Below are positions 52,747 through 60,884 of a stretch of 64,000 nucleotides of DNA, piece by piece. The position numbers were made by a program, and so were the translations under genes. The DNA lies in contig JAGVLS010000018.1 of assembly GCA_020054205.1 (NCBI GenBank), forward strand, positions 124,001-188,000, read 5' to 3'. The notes under the pieces are model-generated. The model had not been told where the DNA came from. It saw only the letters and a list, made by a program, of their open reading frames with translations, and did no database searches. This stretch comes from Candidatus Obscuribacterales bacterium. GTDB taxonomy: Bacteria; Cyanobacteriota; Vampirovibrionia; Obscuribacterales; Obscuribacteraceae. Positions within the stretch are counted from its first letter, which is position 1. The number at the start of each line of letters is the position of its first letter.

Positions 52747-53132
52747 AAGGTATTTGCCGAGCTTATTTTGAGGCAGTAATTTTATCAGTTAATGAAAACA
52801 TGAAATACCAATAGATTAAGCTGTCAAGCATCAAAGACTAGGGTAAACCCTGTGTTTTTTGGCCTCGCCAATAGATAGTCTATATATTAGAAGCCGCCGG
52901 CCTTTATAGGCCGAGAGCGAAAGATTAACCAACTTCCGGCGGCTCTAACTTTTCTAAACTAAATAATGACAATAATAAGCTTATTACCTTGCTTGTTATC
53001 TATAAAGATTCTTGAAATATTCTTGGCATCATAAACGGTTTATAAGTGTTGAGAGTTTAGGTTTAAGACGTAGCTAGTGAATGATAATCAGTGTACAATG
53101 CAAATTCGTCTTAGCTACTTAGAGGATCGAAC
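52747..53132 (+). other. 386-bp intergenic region upstream of ompH
   Basis: Divergent region between the nitroreductase and ompH. It holds the GC-rich hairpin element at 52887-52948, a promoter-like TTGGCC / TATATA pair just upstream of it (52859-52886), and interleaved inverted repeats around a TACAAT hexamer (53065-53118) close to the ompH start. I see no protein gene. Confidence 0.6.
52887..52948 (+). ncRNA. candidate structured RNA or attenuator
   Basis: A 9-bp, almost all-GC stem (52892-52900 with 52936-52944) is extended by four pairs (TTAG with CTAA) past one bulged A. Inside are a small hairpin (CCT-TTAT-AGG) and an A-rich single-stranded loop (GAGAGCGAAAGATTAACC). ACTTTTC follows the closing stem. 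The GC content stands out from this AT-rich genome. It matches no riboswitch I know. A plus-strand promoter candidate precedes it, so it may be a small RNA; it might also act as a leader for ompH. Confidence 0.45.
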
Positions 53133-53705
53133 ATGAGAACAAGGTTTCTAGTTAATGCTGTTGCTCTTTCTGCAGCTTTACTAATAGCAGGGAATGTTCC
53201 AACCATTGCCCAAAAGATGGCTCAACCTTTACAAGTTAAAGTTGGTTATTTTAACTTGGCTTTGGTAAAAGCTTCCTATCCTGAAGCAGCTGGTTCTGAC
53301 ATGTTGAAGACCCAAGCTGAAAATCAATTGCGTAGAGATGTTGATGAAGGTAATAAGAGACTACGTAAAGCAGAGGATGACAAAAAGCCAAAAGAAGAAA
53401 TTGAAAGAATGGCTCGTGATTTGCAAGCTGAAATTAATGCTAAACAACAAGCTTTAATTCAATTGTTGCAAACTCAAGCTGCCATTGCTAATCAAAATAT
53501 TGCCCAAGCAGTAGCTTCAGTAGCTAAAGATAGAAATCTAGATTTAGTTGTTGATGGTGCTAGCATTTTTGCTGGTGGCGACAAAATCGTTAAGGATGGA
53601 GAAGATATTACTGAAGCTGTTGTTAAAAGATTGCAACCACAAACAATTAAACCAAGTGGTGGATCAGCTTCTGATAGCGGTACAAGACCGGCAGTAACCA
53701 AATAG
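53133..53705 (+). CDS. OmpH/Skp-family periplasmic chaperone
   Basis: Periplasmic holding chaperone for outer-membrane proteins. A signal peptide (FLVNAVALSAALLIAGNVPTIA, in part) is followed by VKVGYFNLALVKASYPEAAG, the family's first strand, then a long charged helical hairpin (about 60-125) and the final strand DLVVDGASIFAGGDKI. The length of 190 residues is normal. AGAGG lies 7 bases before the ATG. A strong bidirectional terminator lies 26 bases after the stop. Confidence 0.85.
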   Translation: MRTRFLVNAVALSAALLIAGNVPTIAQKMAQPLQVKVGYFNLALVKASYPEAAGSDMLKTQAENQLRRDVDEGNKRLRKAEDDKKPKEEIERMARDLQAEINAKQQALIQLLQTQAAIANQNIAQAVASVAKDRNLDLVVDGASIFAGGDKIVKDGEDITEAVVKRLQPQTIKPSGGSASDSGTRPAVTK

Positions 53706-53731
53706 TGCTTATTAACTAAGCAGATTCTACA

Positions 53732-53762
53732 AAAAAAGGAGCTCAATATGAGCTCCTTTTTT
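53732..53762 (+). terminator. bidirectional Rho-independent terminator
   Basis: A perfect 13-bp stem (53732-53744 with 53750-53762) with an AATAT loop starts with six A and ends with six T. It therefore works in both directions, ending ompH on the plus strand and the secreted-protein gene on the minus strand. Confidence 0.92.
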
Positions 53763-53781
53763 ATTGCCATAATTATTTAGA

Positions 53782-54408
53782 CTAGCTAGATGTGTCTATT
53801 AATATGTGGGACATTCTTTTGGTTAGTCCGTTGATTTTTGTTAGTGAGTCATAAATTGCTAATGCTTCACGTCCAATTTTTAAATTATCAAGCTTATCTT
53901 CTTTTATGACTGTGTTTAAATTGTCAAAATGACTTTTTATTTGAGCTAATGAATCTTGAATATCATGCATGTCGCCAGTAATTTCACTTGATGCATTTTC
54001 AGGTAAATTCATGCCATTTATATCGTTTTCCAACATAGGCATTAAATCAGCCATTTGTTTTACGATGTATTTAACCCATTTTTTGCTAGGGGGTACAAGC
54101 CCAGCCATTTCTTCCCGTTTTTCATCAGGAAAATCTGCCACAGGTCTAATAATAGCTCCCAACATTTGTGGTCCAGTACCGTATACAACTTGAGTTTGTT
54201 CTACTTCATCTATTAAATCCATAGCGGAACGTTGCAATAATTGGCTAGTACGAGCTAGCTCTTTAAGCCCAAAATGAGTTTGTGTAACTTTATTTGTAGA
54301 ATTTGCTACCTTATTGGCTGTGTTTTTTGAGTCTTCTGCAAATGCTTGCAATGTTAAACAACCAACTAAAATCGCTAGGCTTAAAGTAGAGATTAATCTG
54401 TATATCAC
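53782..54408 (-). CDS. exported helical protein of unknown function
   Basis: The longest frame starts at 54426, but an AGGAGG lies 7 bases before a GTG at 54408 (read MIYRLISTLS), so that is the likely start; the SD is inside the longer frame. A signal peptide follows (LAILVGCLTLQAFA, cut near FA-ED). The mature part is mostly helical, with SQLLQRSAMDLIDEVEQTQ and a C-terminal coiled-coil-like run (about 145-200). I recognise no family. It ends at the bidirectional terminator shared with ompH. Confidence 0.6.
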   Translation of the reverse strand: MIYRLISTLSLAILVGCLTLQAFAEDSKNTANKVANSTNKVTQTHFGLKELARTSQLLQRSAMDLIDEVEQTQVVYGTGPQMLGAIIRPVADFPDEKREEMAGLVPPSKKWVKYIVKQMADLMPMLENDINGMNLPENASSEITGDMHDIQDSLAQIKSHFDNLNTVIKEDKLDNLKIGREALAIYDSLTKINGLTKRMSHILIDTSS

Positions 54409-54553
54409 TATGAATCCTCCTGACATTGTTTTAAATCTGTTGGTTGAGTCAACTATTAACCTTATATTTTAGTTTTAATCCAATTTGAATATGATTAATT
54501 CTAGTCTGAATGTGGCATGAAAAGTCTAGTCAGTAAATATATTGGAGACTTTT

Positions 54554-54910
54554 ATGGGCAATTCTTGTGATAATGAAAAGAGCCTAGCTGCTGATTCTAA
54601 TCAGTCCAAAATCGATATGTTAGCACTCTTTGACAAGGCTTCTATTGGCAATGAATTTGCTAATTCACCGCCGGTGAAGAGTTCAGAGAGAGAAAATGAA
54701 GCCAAAAAAGAACAGATAATGCGTGAAAACTGGTGCAGACATAAAGCTGACAAAGATTCATCGCCGGCAGATGGCATTGCTAAAAGATTCAGTAAAGTCA
54801 AAGATTTTGAAGAAAAAAGTTTAAAATGGCAAGGAGCTGTTTTTTGGATTGTGTTTGTTATGTTGAGTCTAGTTGCTATTGCTATTGGAATGACAAACAA
54901 ATTGTTCTAA
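54554..54910 (+). CDS. small tail-anchored protein of unknown function
   Basis: A 118-residue protein with a polar, charged N-terminal 85 residues and one C-terminal membrane span (GAVFWIVFVMLSLVAIAIGM), leaving a very short tail; this gives a tail-anchored layout. The ATG at 54554 has GGAG 6 bases upstream; a frame from TTG 54542 is less likely. No domain is recognised. A response regulator gene follows 10 bases later, so the two may be one transcript. Confidence 0.55.
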   Translation: MGNSCDNEKSLAADSNQSKIDMLALFDKASIGNEFANSPPVKSSERENEAKKEQIMRENWCRHKADKDSSPADGIAKRFSKVKDFEEKSLKWQGAVFWIVFVMLSLVAIAIGMTNKLF

Positions 54911-54920
54911 GGCCATTTAA

Positions 54921-55310
54921 ATGACTATGAAGACGCATAAGATCTTACTTGTGGATGATGATCCGATCTTATTGAAGATAGGTTCTATAAGTTTAAGCCA
55001 GCTAGATAATTGTGAGCTTTTATTAGCTAATAGTGGACTAGAAGGTATAAATATTGCGCAGATGCAAAAACCAGATTTGATATTGCTTGATGTAATCATG
55101 CCAGAATTAGATGGAATTGCTACCTATCGCAAGCTTACGGAATTGTCTATTGATATTCCAGTGATTTTCATGACTGCTAATGATAATGTTGACGAAATTG
55201 AATCTTATCGTCAAATGGGCGTTCTAGATGTGATAATAAAGCCAATAAATCCTAGAGAATTTCCACAAAGAATTACTCAGATATTGAATGACTTAGTTGT
55301 TCTCAGTTAA
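54921..55310 (+). CDS. single-domain response regulator
   Basis: Receiver domain of 129 residues with no output domain: VDDDPILLKIG, phospho-acceptor Asp57 in LILLDVIMPELDG, VIFMTA and the conserved Lys in IIKPINPREF. No kinase gene is adjacent, so it must be served in trans, perhaps by the kinase at 31-33 kb. Its last 4 bases overlap the end of the convergent nth gene. Confidence 0.9.
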   Translation: MTMKTHKILLVDDDPILLKIGSISLSQLDNCELLLANSGLEGINIAQMQKPDLILLDVIMPELDGIATYRKLTELSIDIPVIFMTANDNVDEIESYRQMGVLDVIIKPINPREFPQRITQILNDLVVLS

Positions 55311-55996
55311 ATTAAAGAACTTGGGCAGAGATGATTTACAGGACATCCTTTGCAATTGGGAGATTTTGCAAAGCATACTCGTCTTCCATGCCAGATAAGT
55401 GTAATTGATAATTTAGACCAGTCTCTATTAGGAAAAAGTTTTTGCAAAGCAATCTCTATTTTGTGTGGATCTTTTTCTTGCGTAAAGCCAAGGCGCTTTG
55501 ATAAACGTTGAACATGGGTATCTACAGTCCAACCAGGAATTTTATGAACAATACCTAAAACAACGTTTGCTGTTTTGCGTCCCACTCCAGGTAATTTTGT
55601 TAATTCTTCTAGATTACTAGGGACTTGTCCTTGATAGTTTTTAATTAGTTCTTGTGCACAATGTTGAATGTTTGTGCTTTTGCTGTTGTAATAACCTGTT
55701 GGACGAATAATCTCTTTTATTTCATTCAAATCAGCTTCAGCCAATTTTTGGGCTGTGGGAAATTTTTTAAATAATGCTGGTGTCACTTTGTTCACTTGTT
55801 TATCTGTGGTTTGAGCAGATAAAATTACCGAAATAAGCAATTGAAAATCTGATTTAAACACTAGTTCGCAGTCAGCATCGGGATATTCTTTACACAACAA
55901 TTCCATTATTTCATGAGCTTTAGCTTTGCTAACTTTTTTTATTGGCTTTATTGATGTGAGCTTTTTAGTGCTTTTAAAATGTGTTTTGATTGCCAT
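55307..55996 (-). CDS. nth: endonuclease III
   Basis: DNA glycosylase/AP lyase that removes oxidised pyrimidines. The helix-hairpin-helix LPGVGRKTANVVLG with the catalytic Lys region, VDTHVQRLSKRLGF with the catalytic Asp, and the 4Fe-4S ligands in CFAKSPNCKGCPVNHLC are all present. A basic extension of about 25 residues precedes the core. ispE ends 2 bases upstream, and rsmA precedes that, so the three form one operon. Confidence 0.96.
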   Translation of the reverse strand: MAIKTHFKSTKKLTSIKPIKKVSKAKAHEIMELLCKEYPDADCELVFKSDFQLLISVILSAQTTDKQVNKVTPALFKKFPTAQKLAEADLNEIKEIIRPTGYYNSKSTNIQHCAQELIKNYQGQVPSNLEELTKLPGVGRKTANVVLGIVHKIPGWTVDTHVQRLSKRLGFTQEKDPHKIEIALQKLFPNRDWSKLSITLIWHGRRVCFAKSPNCKGCPVNHLCPSSLI

Positions 55997-55998
55997 AA

Positions 55999-56946
55999 TT
56001 ATTTTTTTTGCGCAATATAAGTCCCATATTTTATAGATTCACATATCCAAAAATCAAGCATTGATTTGTCCTCATTCTTATATCCATATTGATCAAATAA
56101 GTTACGTCTTACAGAATGTGCCATTTCTCTATTAGAGACAATGCTAAACAATGTTGGACCGCTGCCTGTCAAATGGCAGCACCATACATTAAGGCTAAGA
56201 AGTTTGTTTTTTAATTCTTGAATTTGTGGAAATTCACTGCAAACAACTGGTTCGAAAACATTTGCCAATGAATTTATGGTTTGATTTAAATTATTTTTTT
56301 GTAGTCCTTGAATGGCATTATTTAAATTGGGTTTAGTGATTTTGCCTTTGTAATTATCAAAGGCTTTATAAACATACGCAGTGGACAAGGATAATTCTTT
56401 GATTTTGATTAGGCAAAAAACAAAAGTATTACTATTGGTAATTTCTTCCAAATTGTCTCCACGATCTCGACCTATGCATGTGCCACCCTTTAAAAGAAAG
56501 GGTATATCTGATCCTAATTCTCTTGCCAATTGCATTAATTTATCTTGCGTAAAATGATTGTCTAAATACTTATTTAAAGCAATCAGTGTGCTTGCAGCAT
56601 TGCTGCTTCCTCCAGCTAAGCCGGCGCTAATGGGGATATTTTTTTTTATGCTCACTGATGCTGTAATAGGTATTGGTTTGTCCAAAGCATTTAAAAAAGT
56701 GTAAAAAGACTTAGCAATTAAGTTGGAATTGTCTTCAGGAAATTCAGAATATTCATCTTTGTTGACACATTGAATTGTAATTTTGCTTTCATTATTATTG
56801 GATTTATTCAAGTCAAAAGTAAGCTCATCTTCCAAGTCTACAGTTTGCATTAGCGTTTCTAATTCATGGTATCCGTCAGGCATAGTAGATAATATATCGA
56901 GAGTAAGATTTATTTTGGCAGGTGCATGCACAATGAATTGAGTCAT
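55999..56946 (-). CDS. ispE: 4-diphosphocytidyl-2-C-methyl-D-erythritol kinase
   Basis: GHMP kinase of the MEP isoprenoid pathway. HAPAKINLTLDIL and GYHELETLMQTVDL at the start, the ATP-binding PISAGLAGGSSNAAS near 106-120, and the LTGSGPTLFSI motif late in the chain are diagnostic. The length of 315 residues is normal. It overlaps rsmA by one base. Isoprenoids made here would feed menaquinone (mqn genes) and undecaprenyl carriers. Confidence 0.95.
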   Translation of the reverse strand: MTQFIVHAPAKINLTLDILSTMPDGYHELETLMQTVDLEDELTFDLNKSNNNESKITIQCVNKDEYSEFPEDNSNLIAKSFYTFLNALDKPIPITASVSIKKNIPISAGLAGGSSNAASTLIALNKYLDNHFTQDKLMQLARELGSDIPFLLKGGTCIGRDRGDNLEEITNSNTFVFCLIKIKELSLSTAYVYKAFDNYKGKITKPNLNNAIQGLQKNNLNQTINSLANVFEPVVCSEFPQIQELKNKLLSLNVWCCHLTGSGPTLFSIVSNREMAHSVRRNLFDQYGYKNEDKSMLDFWICESIKYGTYIAQKK

Positions 56947-57827
56947 TACTTATTTACCTCAATTAAATCAGCTAATTGAGCAAATTTTGCTAAGGACAGT
57001 GACTCTGCTCTTACTTGCAGATCTAGACTCAATTCATGAAAAATTTTATTTATATCGGAAGGATTTAAATGGGTAAAAGCAAGATTGTTTTTTAACATTT
57101 TACGTCTTTGCCTAAAACCAGCTTCGATAACTTGTCTAAGTAAAATGTGATTTTTACAAGGTAATGATATTGGATATTTAGGTGTGATTTTAACGATAGC
57201 AGAATGCACTTCTGGTTTTGGATAAAAACTATTGGGATCAATAGATGCTTTTATATCTGCTTGTCCAAAATAATTCATAAGAATAGAAACTTTACTATAA
57301 TCTTCTGAATTAGGCTTGGCAATCAAACGCTTAGCTACTTCTTTTTGTACTGTAAGAACAATAGATTGAATTTCTGGTATCCATTTACTTGGTTGTCCGA
57401 TTTCGCCAAGTAAATGTCCTATAATTCTGCCAGTTATTTGATAAGGAACATTGCCAACAATTTTCAACTTTCCGTGACTAGATACCGGACTTAAGTCAAA
57501 ATCGAGAAAATTGCCATGTACTATTTTGACATTTTTTAGATGCATTTTTTCTATATGCTCAATACATTCTCTGTCCAAATCAATGGCAGTGATTTTTATA
57601 TTGTGTTTAGCTAATGCTTTAGTGAGAAAACCGATTCCACAACCAATTTCTATGACATTATCGCCATCTTTTAGCTCAAGACATTCTACAATTTCATTGA
57701 GTTTATCTTGATCAATAAGGAAATTTTGCCCAAGCTTTTTTTTGGTATGAAATGACTTTGCCTCTTGCAAGAGAGCATGTGGCTTAGATTCATTAGATGA
57801 TTTTATATGAGACGAGCGTGTTTTCAC
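56946..57827 (-). CDS. rsmA: 16S rRNA dimethyladenosine transferase
   Basis: Dimethylates A1518 and A1519 of 16S rRNA. KKLGQNFLIDQDKLNEIV, the SAM site VIEIGCGIGFLTKAL, IVHGNFLDFD, and the catalytic NVPYQIT motif are present, followed by TVQKEVAKRL and the C-terminal AGFRQRRKMLKNNL. The length of 293 residues is normal, with a Ser/Lys-rich start. It lies 3 bases after the CNNM gene end and overlaps ispE by one base. Confidence 0.96.
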   Translation of the reverse strand: MKTRSSHIKSSNESKPHALLQEAKSFHTKKKLGQNFLIDQDKLNEIVECLELKDGDNVIEIGCGIGFLTKALAKHNIKITAIDLDRECIEHIEKMHLKNVKIVHGNFLDFDLSPVSSHGKLKIVGNVPYQITGRIIGHLLGEIGQPSKWIPEIQSIVLTVQKEVAKRLIAKPNSEDYSKVSILMNYFGQADIKASIDPNSFYPKPEVHSAIVKITPKYPISLPCKNHILLRQVIEAGFRQRRKMLKNNLAFTHLNPSDINKIFHELSLDLQVRAESLSLAKFAQLADLIEVNK

Positions 57828-57830
57828 TTG

Positions 57831-59411
57831 TTAAGTTCTAGTAACCCGAGAAGATTTTGGTTTGTTTTCTTTTTCTACTTCATCATCTTCGTTGGTGGCA
57901 GCCTTGCGCGCACGTGAGCCTACTTTTTTAGGCAGCTTATCCTTATTGTCTTTGTTTGGATTAGCGTTGAGTTTGGTTAATTCACCATTTGCTGATTCTA
58001 TTTCTTTGTTTTCGTTTTCAACTGTTTCTTCTGCTTCTTCAATTTCCACTTTGGTTAAACGCAATTTGAGGATGCGGTGCCTGTCAGCTTCTTCTACACA
58101 TAAGACATATCCTTTTCCTTCAACCTCATCACCAACTTTTGGCTCACGTCCTAAAAGTCCAAAAACATGTCCACCTAATGTATTGAATTCTTCGTCTTCA
58201 ATATTTATTTCCAGTTGTTTATTTAAATCATCAAGAGCTACTTTTGCATCCAAAAGATAAGTTCCATCTTTTTGTTGCTGAATAAACTCTTCTACTATTT
58301 CATGCTCGTCGGCAATATCACCTACCAACTCTTCAATTAAGTCTTCAATAGTGACTAGCCCTCTGGTGCCACCGTATTCATCTACGATGATAGCCATATG
58401 AGTTTTGGTTTTTTTGAATTCAGTTAAAAGATCTCCTGCGTCTTTGTTTTCAGGTATTATCAAGACTTTGCGAGCAAATTCTCTAACTTGCGAATTTTCT
58501 TTATGCTCAATAATGGCTCTTAATCCATCGCGAATATGAACAGCACCAAAAATGCTATCAATATCTTCTTCGTACACTGGTAGACGAGAATGCCCATGCT
58601 TTAGTGCTAGTTTAATGAAGTCTTTAATAGTGGTATTGGCAGAGACACAAACCATATCCGTATGTGGTGTCATCACTTCTTGTGCTTGCGTGTTAGCAAA
58701 ATCAAATACACTATGTAACATCTCTTCTTCTTTTTCTTCAATAATGCCTTCTTCCTGGCTTTCGGAAACAAGCATTCTTAACTCTTCACCAGTATGCACA
58801 TAATGTCTTCTCGGTGGATCTTTAATATTTAATATGCGTAAAACAAGAGCAGTAAAATTGCGTAATAAATAAAGAGGAAAAGCAGTAAGAGTACACCACC
58901 AACTCATGGGCCAAATAAGAACTAAAAGTACCTGTTCTGCTCTTTGGAAAGTAAGTGTTTTAGGCAATATTTCACCAAAAGTTGTTTGTAAGAAAGTGGT
59001 CAATAAAAACGCACCGCCAAAACATAAAGCATGTGCAAACGGTAAAACAGGGGTAGCAATAACTCCAAGTTCTTTGACAAATGCAATTAAGTCTTCTGCA
59101 AAAGCTTTTTCAGCTATTGCTCCCATAACTAAGGTAGCAATGGTTATACCAAGCTGACAGGCTGATATAAAACGATCTGGATCGTCTAATTCTTTACGAA
59201 TTAATTCAGCTGCTTTATTGCCCCCTTCAGCTAATTGTTCAACTCTTATACGCTTGATACGAAACAAACCTGCTTCAGCGGCTACGAAGAAGGCATTGAT
59301 AGCTATTAAAAGTATTAGAAATAATATTTGTAGTATGGCAGTATCTACACCGCTTAAGCGATGCTTTGCTCCTTTTGATAGTGAAATTAAATCGTGCGCA
59401 CACTTAGCCAA
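57831..59411 (-). CDS. CNNM/CorC-HlyC family membrane protein
   Basis: Likely divalent-cation (Mg2+) transporter or regulator. A CNNM/DUF21 domain with about four spans (LQILFLILLIAINAFFVAAE to residue ~200), then two CBS domains (MTPHTDMVCVSANTTIKDF; KVLIIPENKDAGDLLTEF) and a CorC/HlyC domain (YLLDAKVALDDLNKQLEI, GHVFGLLGREPKVGDEV). About 90 charged residues are added at the C-terminus, acidic then Lys/Arg-rich. The longest frame begins with TTG at 59411; a GTG at 59348 just before DTAILQILF fits the family start better. Confidence 0.85.
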   Translation of the reverse strand: MAKCAHDLISLSKGAKHRLSGVDTAILQILFLILLIAINAFFVAAEAGLFRIKRIRVEQLAEGGNKAAELIRKELDDPDRFISACQLGITIATLVMGAIAEKAFAEDLIAFVKELGVIATPVLPFAHALCFGGAFLLTTFLQTTFGEILPKTLTFQRAEQVLLVLIWPMSWWCTLTAFPLYLLRNFTALVLRILNIKDPPRRHYVHTGEELRMLVSESQEEGIIEEKEEEMLHSVFDFANTQAQEVMTPHTDMVCVSANTTIKDFIKLALKHGHSRLPVYEEDIDSIFGAVHIRDGLRAIIEHKENSQVREFARKVLIIPENKDAGDLLTEFKKTKTHMAIIVDEYGGTRGLVTIEDLIEELVGDIADEHEIVEEFIQQQKDGTYLLDAKVALDDLNKQLEINIEDEEFNTLGGHVFGLLGREPKVGDEVEGKGYVLCVEEADRHRILKLRLTKVEIEEAEETVENENKEIESANGELTKLNANPNKDNKDKLPKKVGSRARKAATNEDDEVEKENKPKSSRVTRT

Positions 59412-59469
59412 TATGTCTTTGTATTAGCTAAATGGTACTTAAAATAGTAAGGCTGAGGAGACGGCCAAT

Positions 59470-59595
59470 ATGAACGCCGTTTTAGGTAACTTAATTGGCA
59501 ACTACTCTGAGGTTCATCCATTTTGGAACATTTTGAGCTTAAGCCAGCTTCCTCCAAAATTATACTACCATAATTTAACCCTATTAACGGCTTAA
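59470..59595 (+). CDS. possible 41-residue small protein
   Basis: The ATG at 59470 has GAGGAG 9 bases upstream. The frame runs 41 codons to TAA at 59593-59595. The product is mildly hydrophobic (MNAVLGNLIGNYSE at the start, LSLSQLPPKLYYHNL later) with no clear membrane span. Only the start signal and open frame support it; chance is possible. Confidence 0.3.
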   Translation: MNAVLGNLIGNYSEVHPFWNILSLSQLPPKLYYHNLTLLTA

Positions 59596-59670
59596 CTAAT
59601 TCCTTTATCTAGGAGCTTTTAAGTATCAGCCCTGGTTATCAAGATATTATTTACAGCTGGTCATAGCCAC

Positions 59671-59698
59671 TTGAGAGCTGATAATAATGTGCGATAAT
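59671..59698 (+). promoter_or_regulatory. promoter of the small secreted-protein gene
   Basis: TTGAGA (59671-59676) and GATAAT (59693-59698) are 16 bases apart, and TGC precedes the -10, giving an extended element. The start codon of the next gene is 36 bases downstream. Confidence 0.6.
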
Positions 59699-59733
59699 CT
59701 GACTTGATTTAATCTGGCGGGTAGGCAAATTTA

Positions 59734-60138
59734 ATGAATTTAGTTAAAGAATGTTTTTGTTTGTTTATAGCTGTAACGTTTCTAGGATTAAACTCTAGTT
59801 TTGTCTTTGCTGCTGAAATAAGCAAAGGGACAAAAGAAAAATATAAATTGGCTAGTGTTGATACGGTGTTCAGTGTGGATACTGTTGAAAAATACCATGT
59901 TAAAGGTGATGAAAATAACGCTAGTCAAATGCTTCAACAAAAGCTAATAGATGCAATGGCAGAGGCTTTTGATACAGTAGCCATTTATTCAGTTTATTCA
60001 GCTTATTCAATAGGATTGACTAATCTGGTTGTTGGACGTCCGCATAATTTATCGTCTTTATTAATGCAAAAGTTTTTGTTTGAGCTAAATCGCTCTACTT
60101 TGTTTTCACCAGCCAATAAAAATCTTTATTTTCATTAG
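59734..60138 (+). CDS. small exported protein of unknown function
   Basis: A 134-residue protein with a signal peptide (CLFIAVTFLGLNSSFVFA, cut near FA-AE). The mature part has a repeated Val-Asp-Thr-Val (SVDTVFSVDTVEKYHV) and a Tyr/Ser-rich run (YSVYSAYSIGLTNLV). No domain is recognised. A good promoter lies 36 bases upstream, so it is expressed alone. Its stop overlaps the end of the convergent DUF4013 gene by 4 bases. Confidence 0.55.
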   Translation: MNLVKECFCLFIAVTFLGLNSSFVFAAEISKGTKEKYKLASVDTVFSVDTVEKYHVKGDENNASQMLQQKLIDAMAEAFDTVAIYSVYSAYSIGLTNLVVGRPHNLSSLLMQKFLFELNRSTLFSPANKNLYFH

Positions 60139-60863
60139 TCTGGTTTTGTTTCACTTGCAAGCCAAACTTGTGCAAAAAAAATGCAACTTATCATTTGTGT
60201 AGTGTAAAGAACATAGGGCACTACAGATATACCAATTATGGTTAATGTCAGTAAAACGATGCTTCCTATTTGCAAAGCACAGGATAATAACCAGGCTAAA
60301 AGCATATTATTTTTATTGTTTTTGATAATTTTTAGCGTCTGTCTAAAAGCTAATCCGGAAGATACATTTTCGCTAACGGCCATATTGACCATCAAATAGG
60401 TAGAAAGAAAATTGATAAATATTCCAAAAACGATCATGAAAAGAGTAGCGGATAAAAGAAATGCTGTTAAAAAGGATGTTTGCATATTTATGCTTGCTAC
60501 AACAATGAAAATAAAAATTGCCCCTATGCTTAAATATAAAATTGATTGTATGGCTAGCCAGCTAAGACCGGAGAATAACAAGCTAATTGGATCGCTCAAA
60601 TCGGGCAGGCTACTTTCTGGGTTATTTACTTTTGTTCTTATAATTTTAAGTAAATAACCGTAATTGAAACTAGCAATGGACACACTTATAGGGAAAAGCA
60701 GTGGATTGATGCAAAAAATAATTGTGGCAATTACATAAAGCATGCCGCCTAGTCCGACTTTTCCCATCCAAGTATTGTCTTGAAAAAAAGCTTTTAGTGC
60801 TAAATCAGGATCAAGTAATCCAGTGCTACGAGTTGTACGAGATTTAGATTTTGCCATAAGCAA
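60135..60863 (-). CDS. DUF4013-type integral membrane protein
   Basis: A 242-residue protein with about five to six membrane spans. The pattern ASFNYGYLLKIIRTKVNNPESSLPDLSDPISLLFSGL (in part GYLLKIIRTKVNNPE and LPDLSDPISLLFSGL) is typical of DUF4013 proteins. Function is unknown. The true start is probably the ATG at 60857 (MAKSKSR) rather than the TTG at 60863. It lies about 20 bases downstream of surE, in the same direction. Confidence 0.7.
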   Translation of the reverse strand: MLMAKSKSRTTRSTGLLDPDLALKAFFQDNTWMGKVGLGGMLYVIATIIFCINPLLFPISVSIASFNYGYLLKIIRTKVNNPESSLPDLSDPISLLFSGLSWLAIQSILYLSIGAIFIFIVVASINMQTSFLTAFLLSATLFMIVFGIFINFLSTYLMVNMAVSENVSSGLAFRQTLKIIKNNKNNMLLAWLLSCALQIGSIVLLTLTIIGISVVPYVLYTTQMISCIFFAQVWLASETKPD

Positions 60864-60884
60864 TATTAGACTTATCTTTCTGTT

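Larger units (their letters stand above)
59412..59733 (+). other. 322-bp intergenic region
   Basis: Divergent region between the CNNM gene and a small secreted-protein gene. It includes a possible 41-residue frame with a strong ribosome binding site (59470-59595) and the promoter at 59671-59698. I compared it with manganese and magnesium riboswitch patterns, because of the CNNM gene, and saw no match. Confidence 0.5.

Noticed and set aside
59412..59600. Manganese or magnesium riboswitch before the CNNM gene
   Set aside because: The conserved cores of those families are not present on the minus strand.
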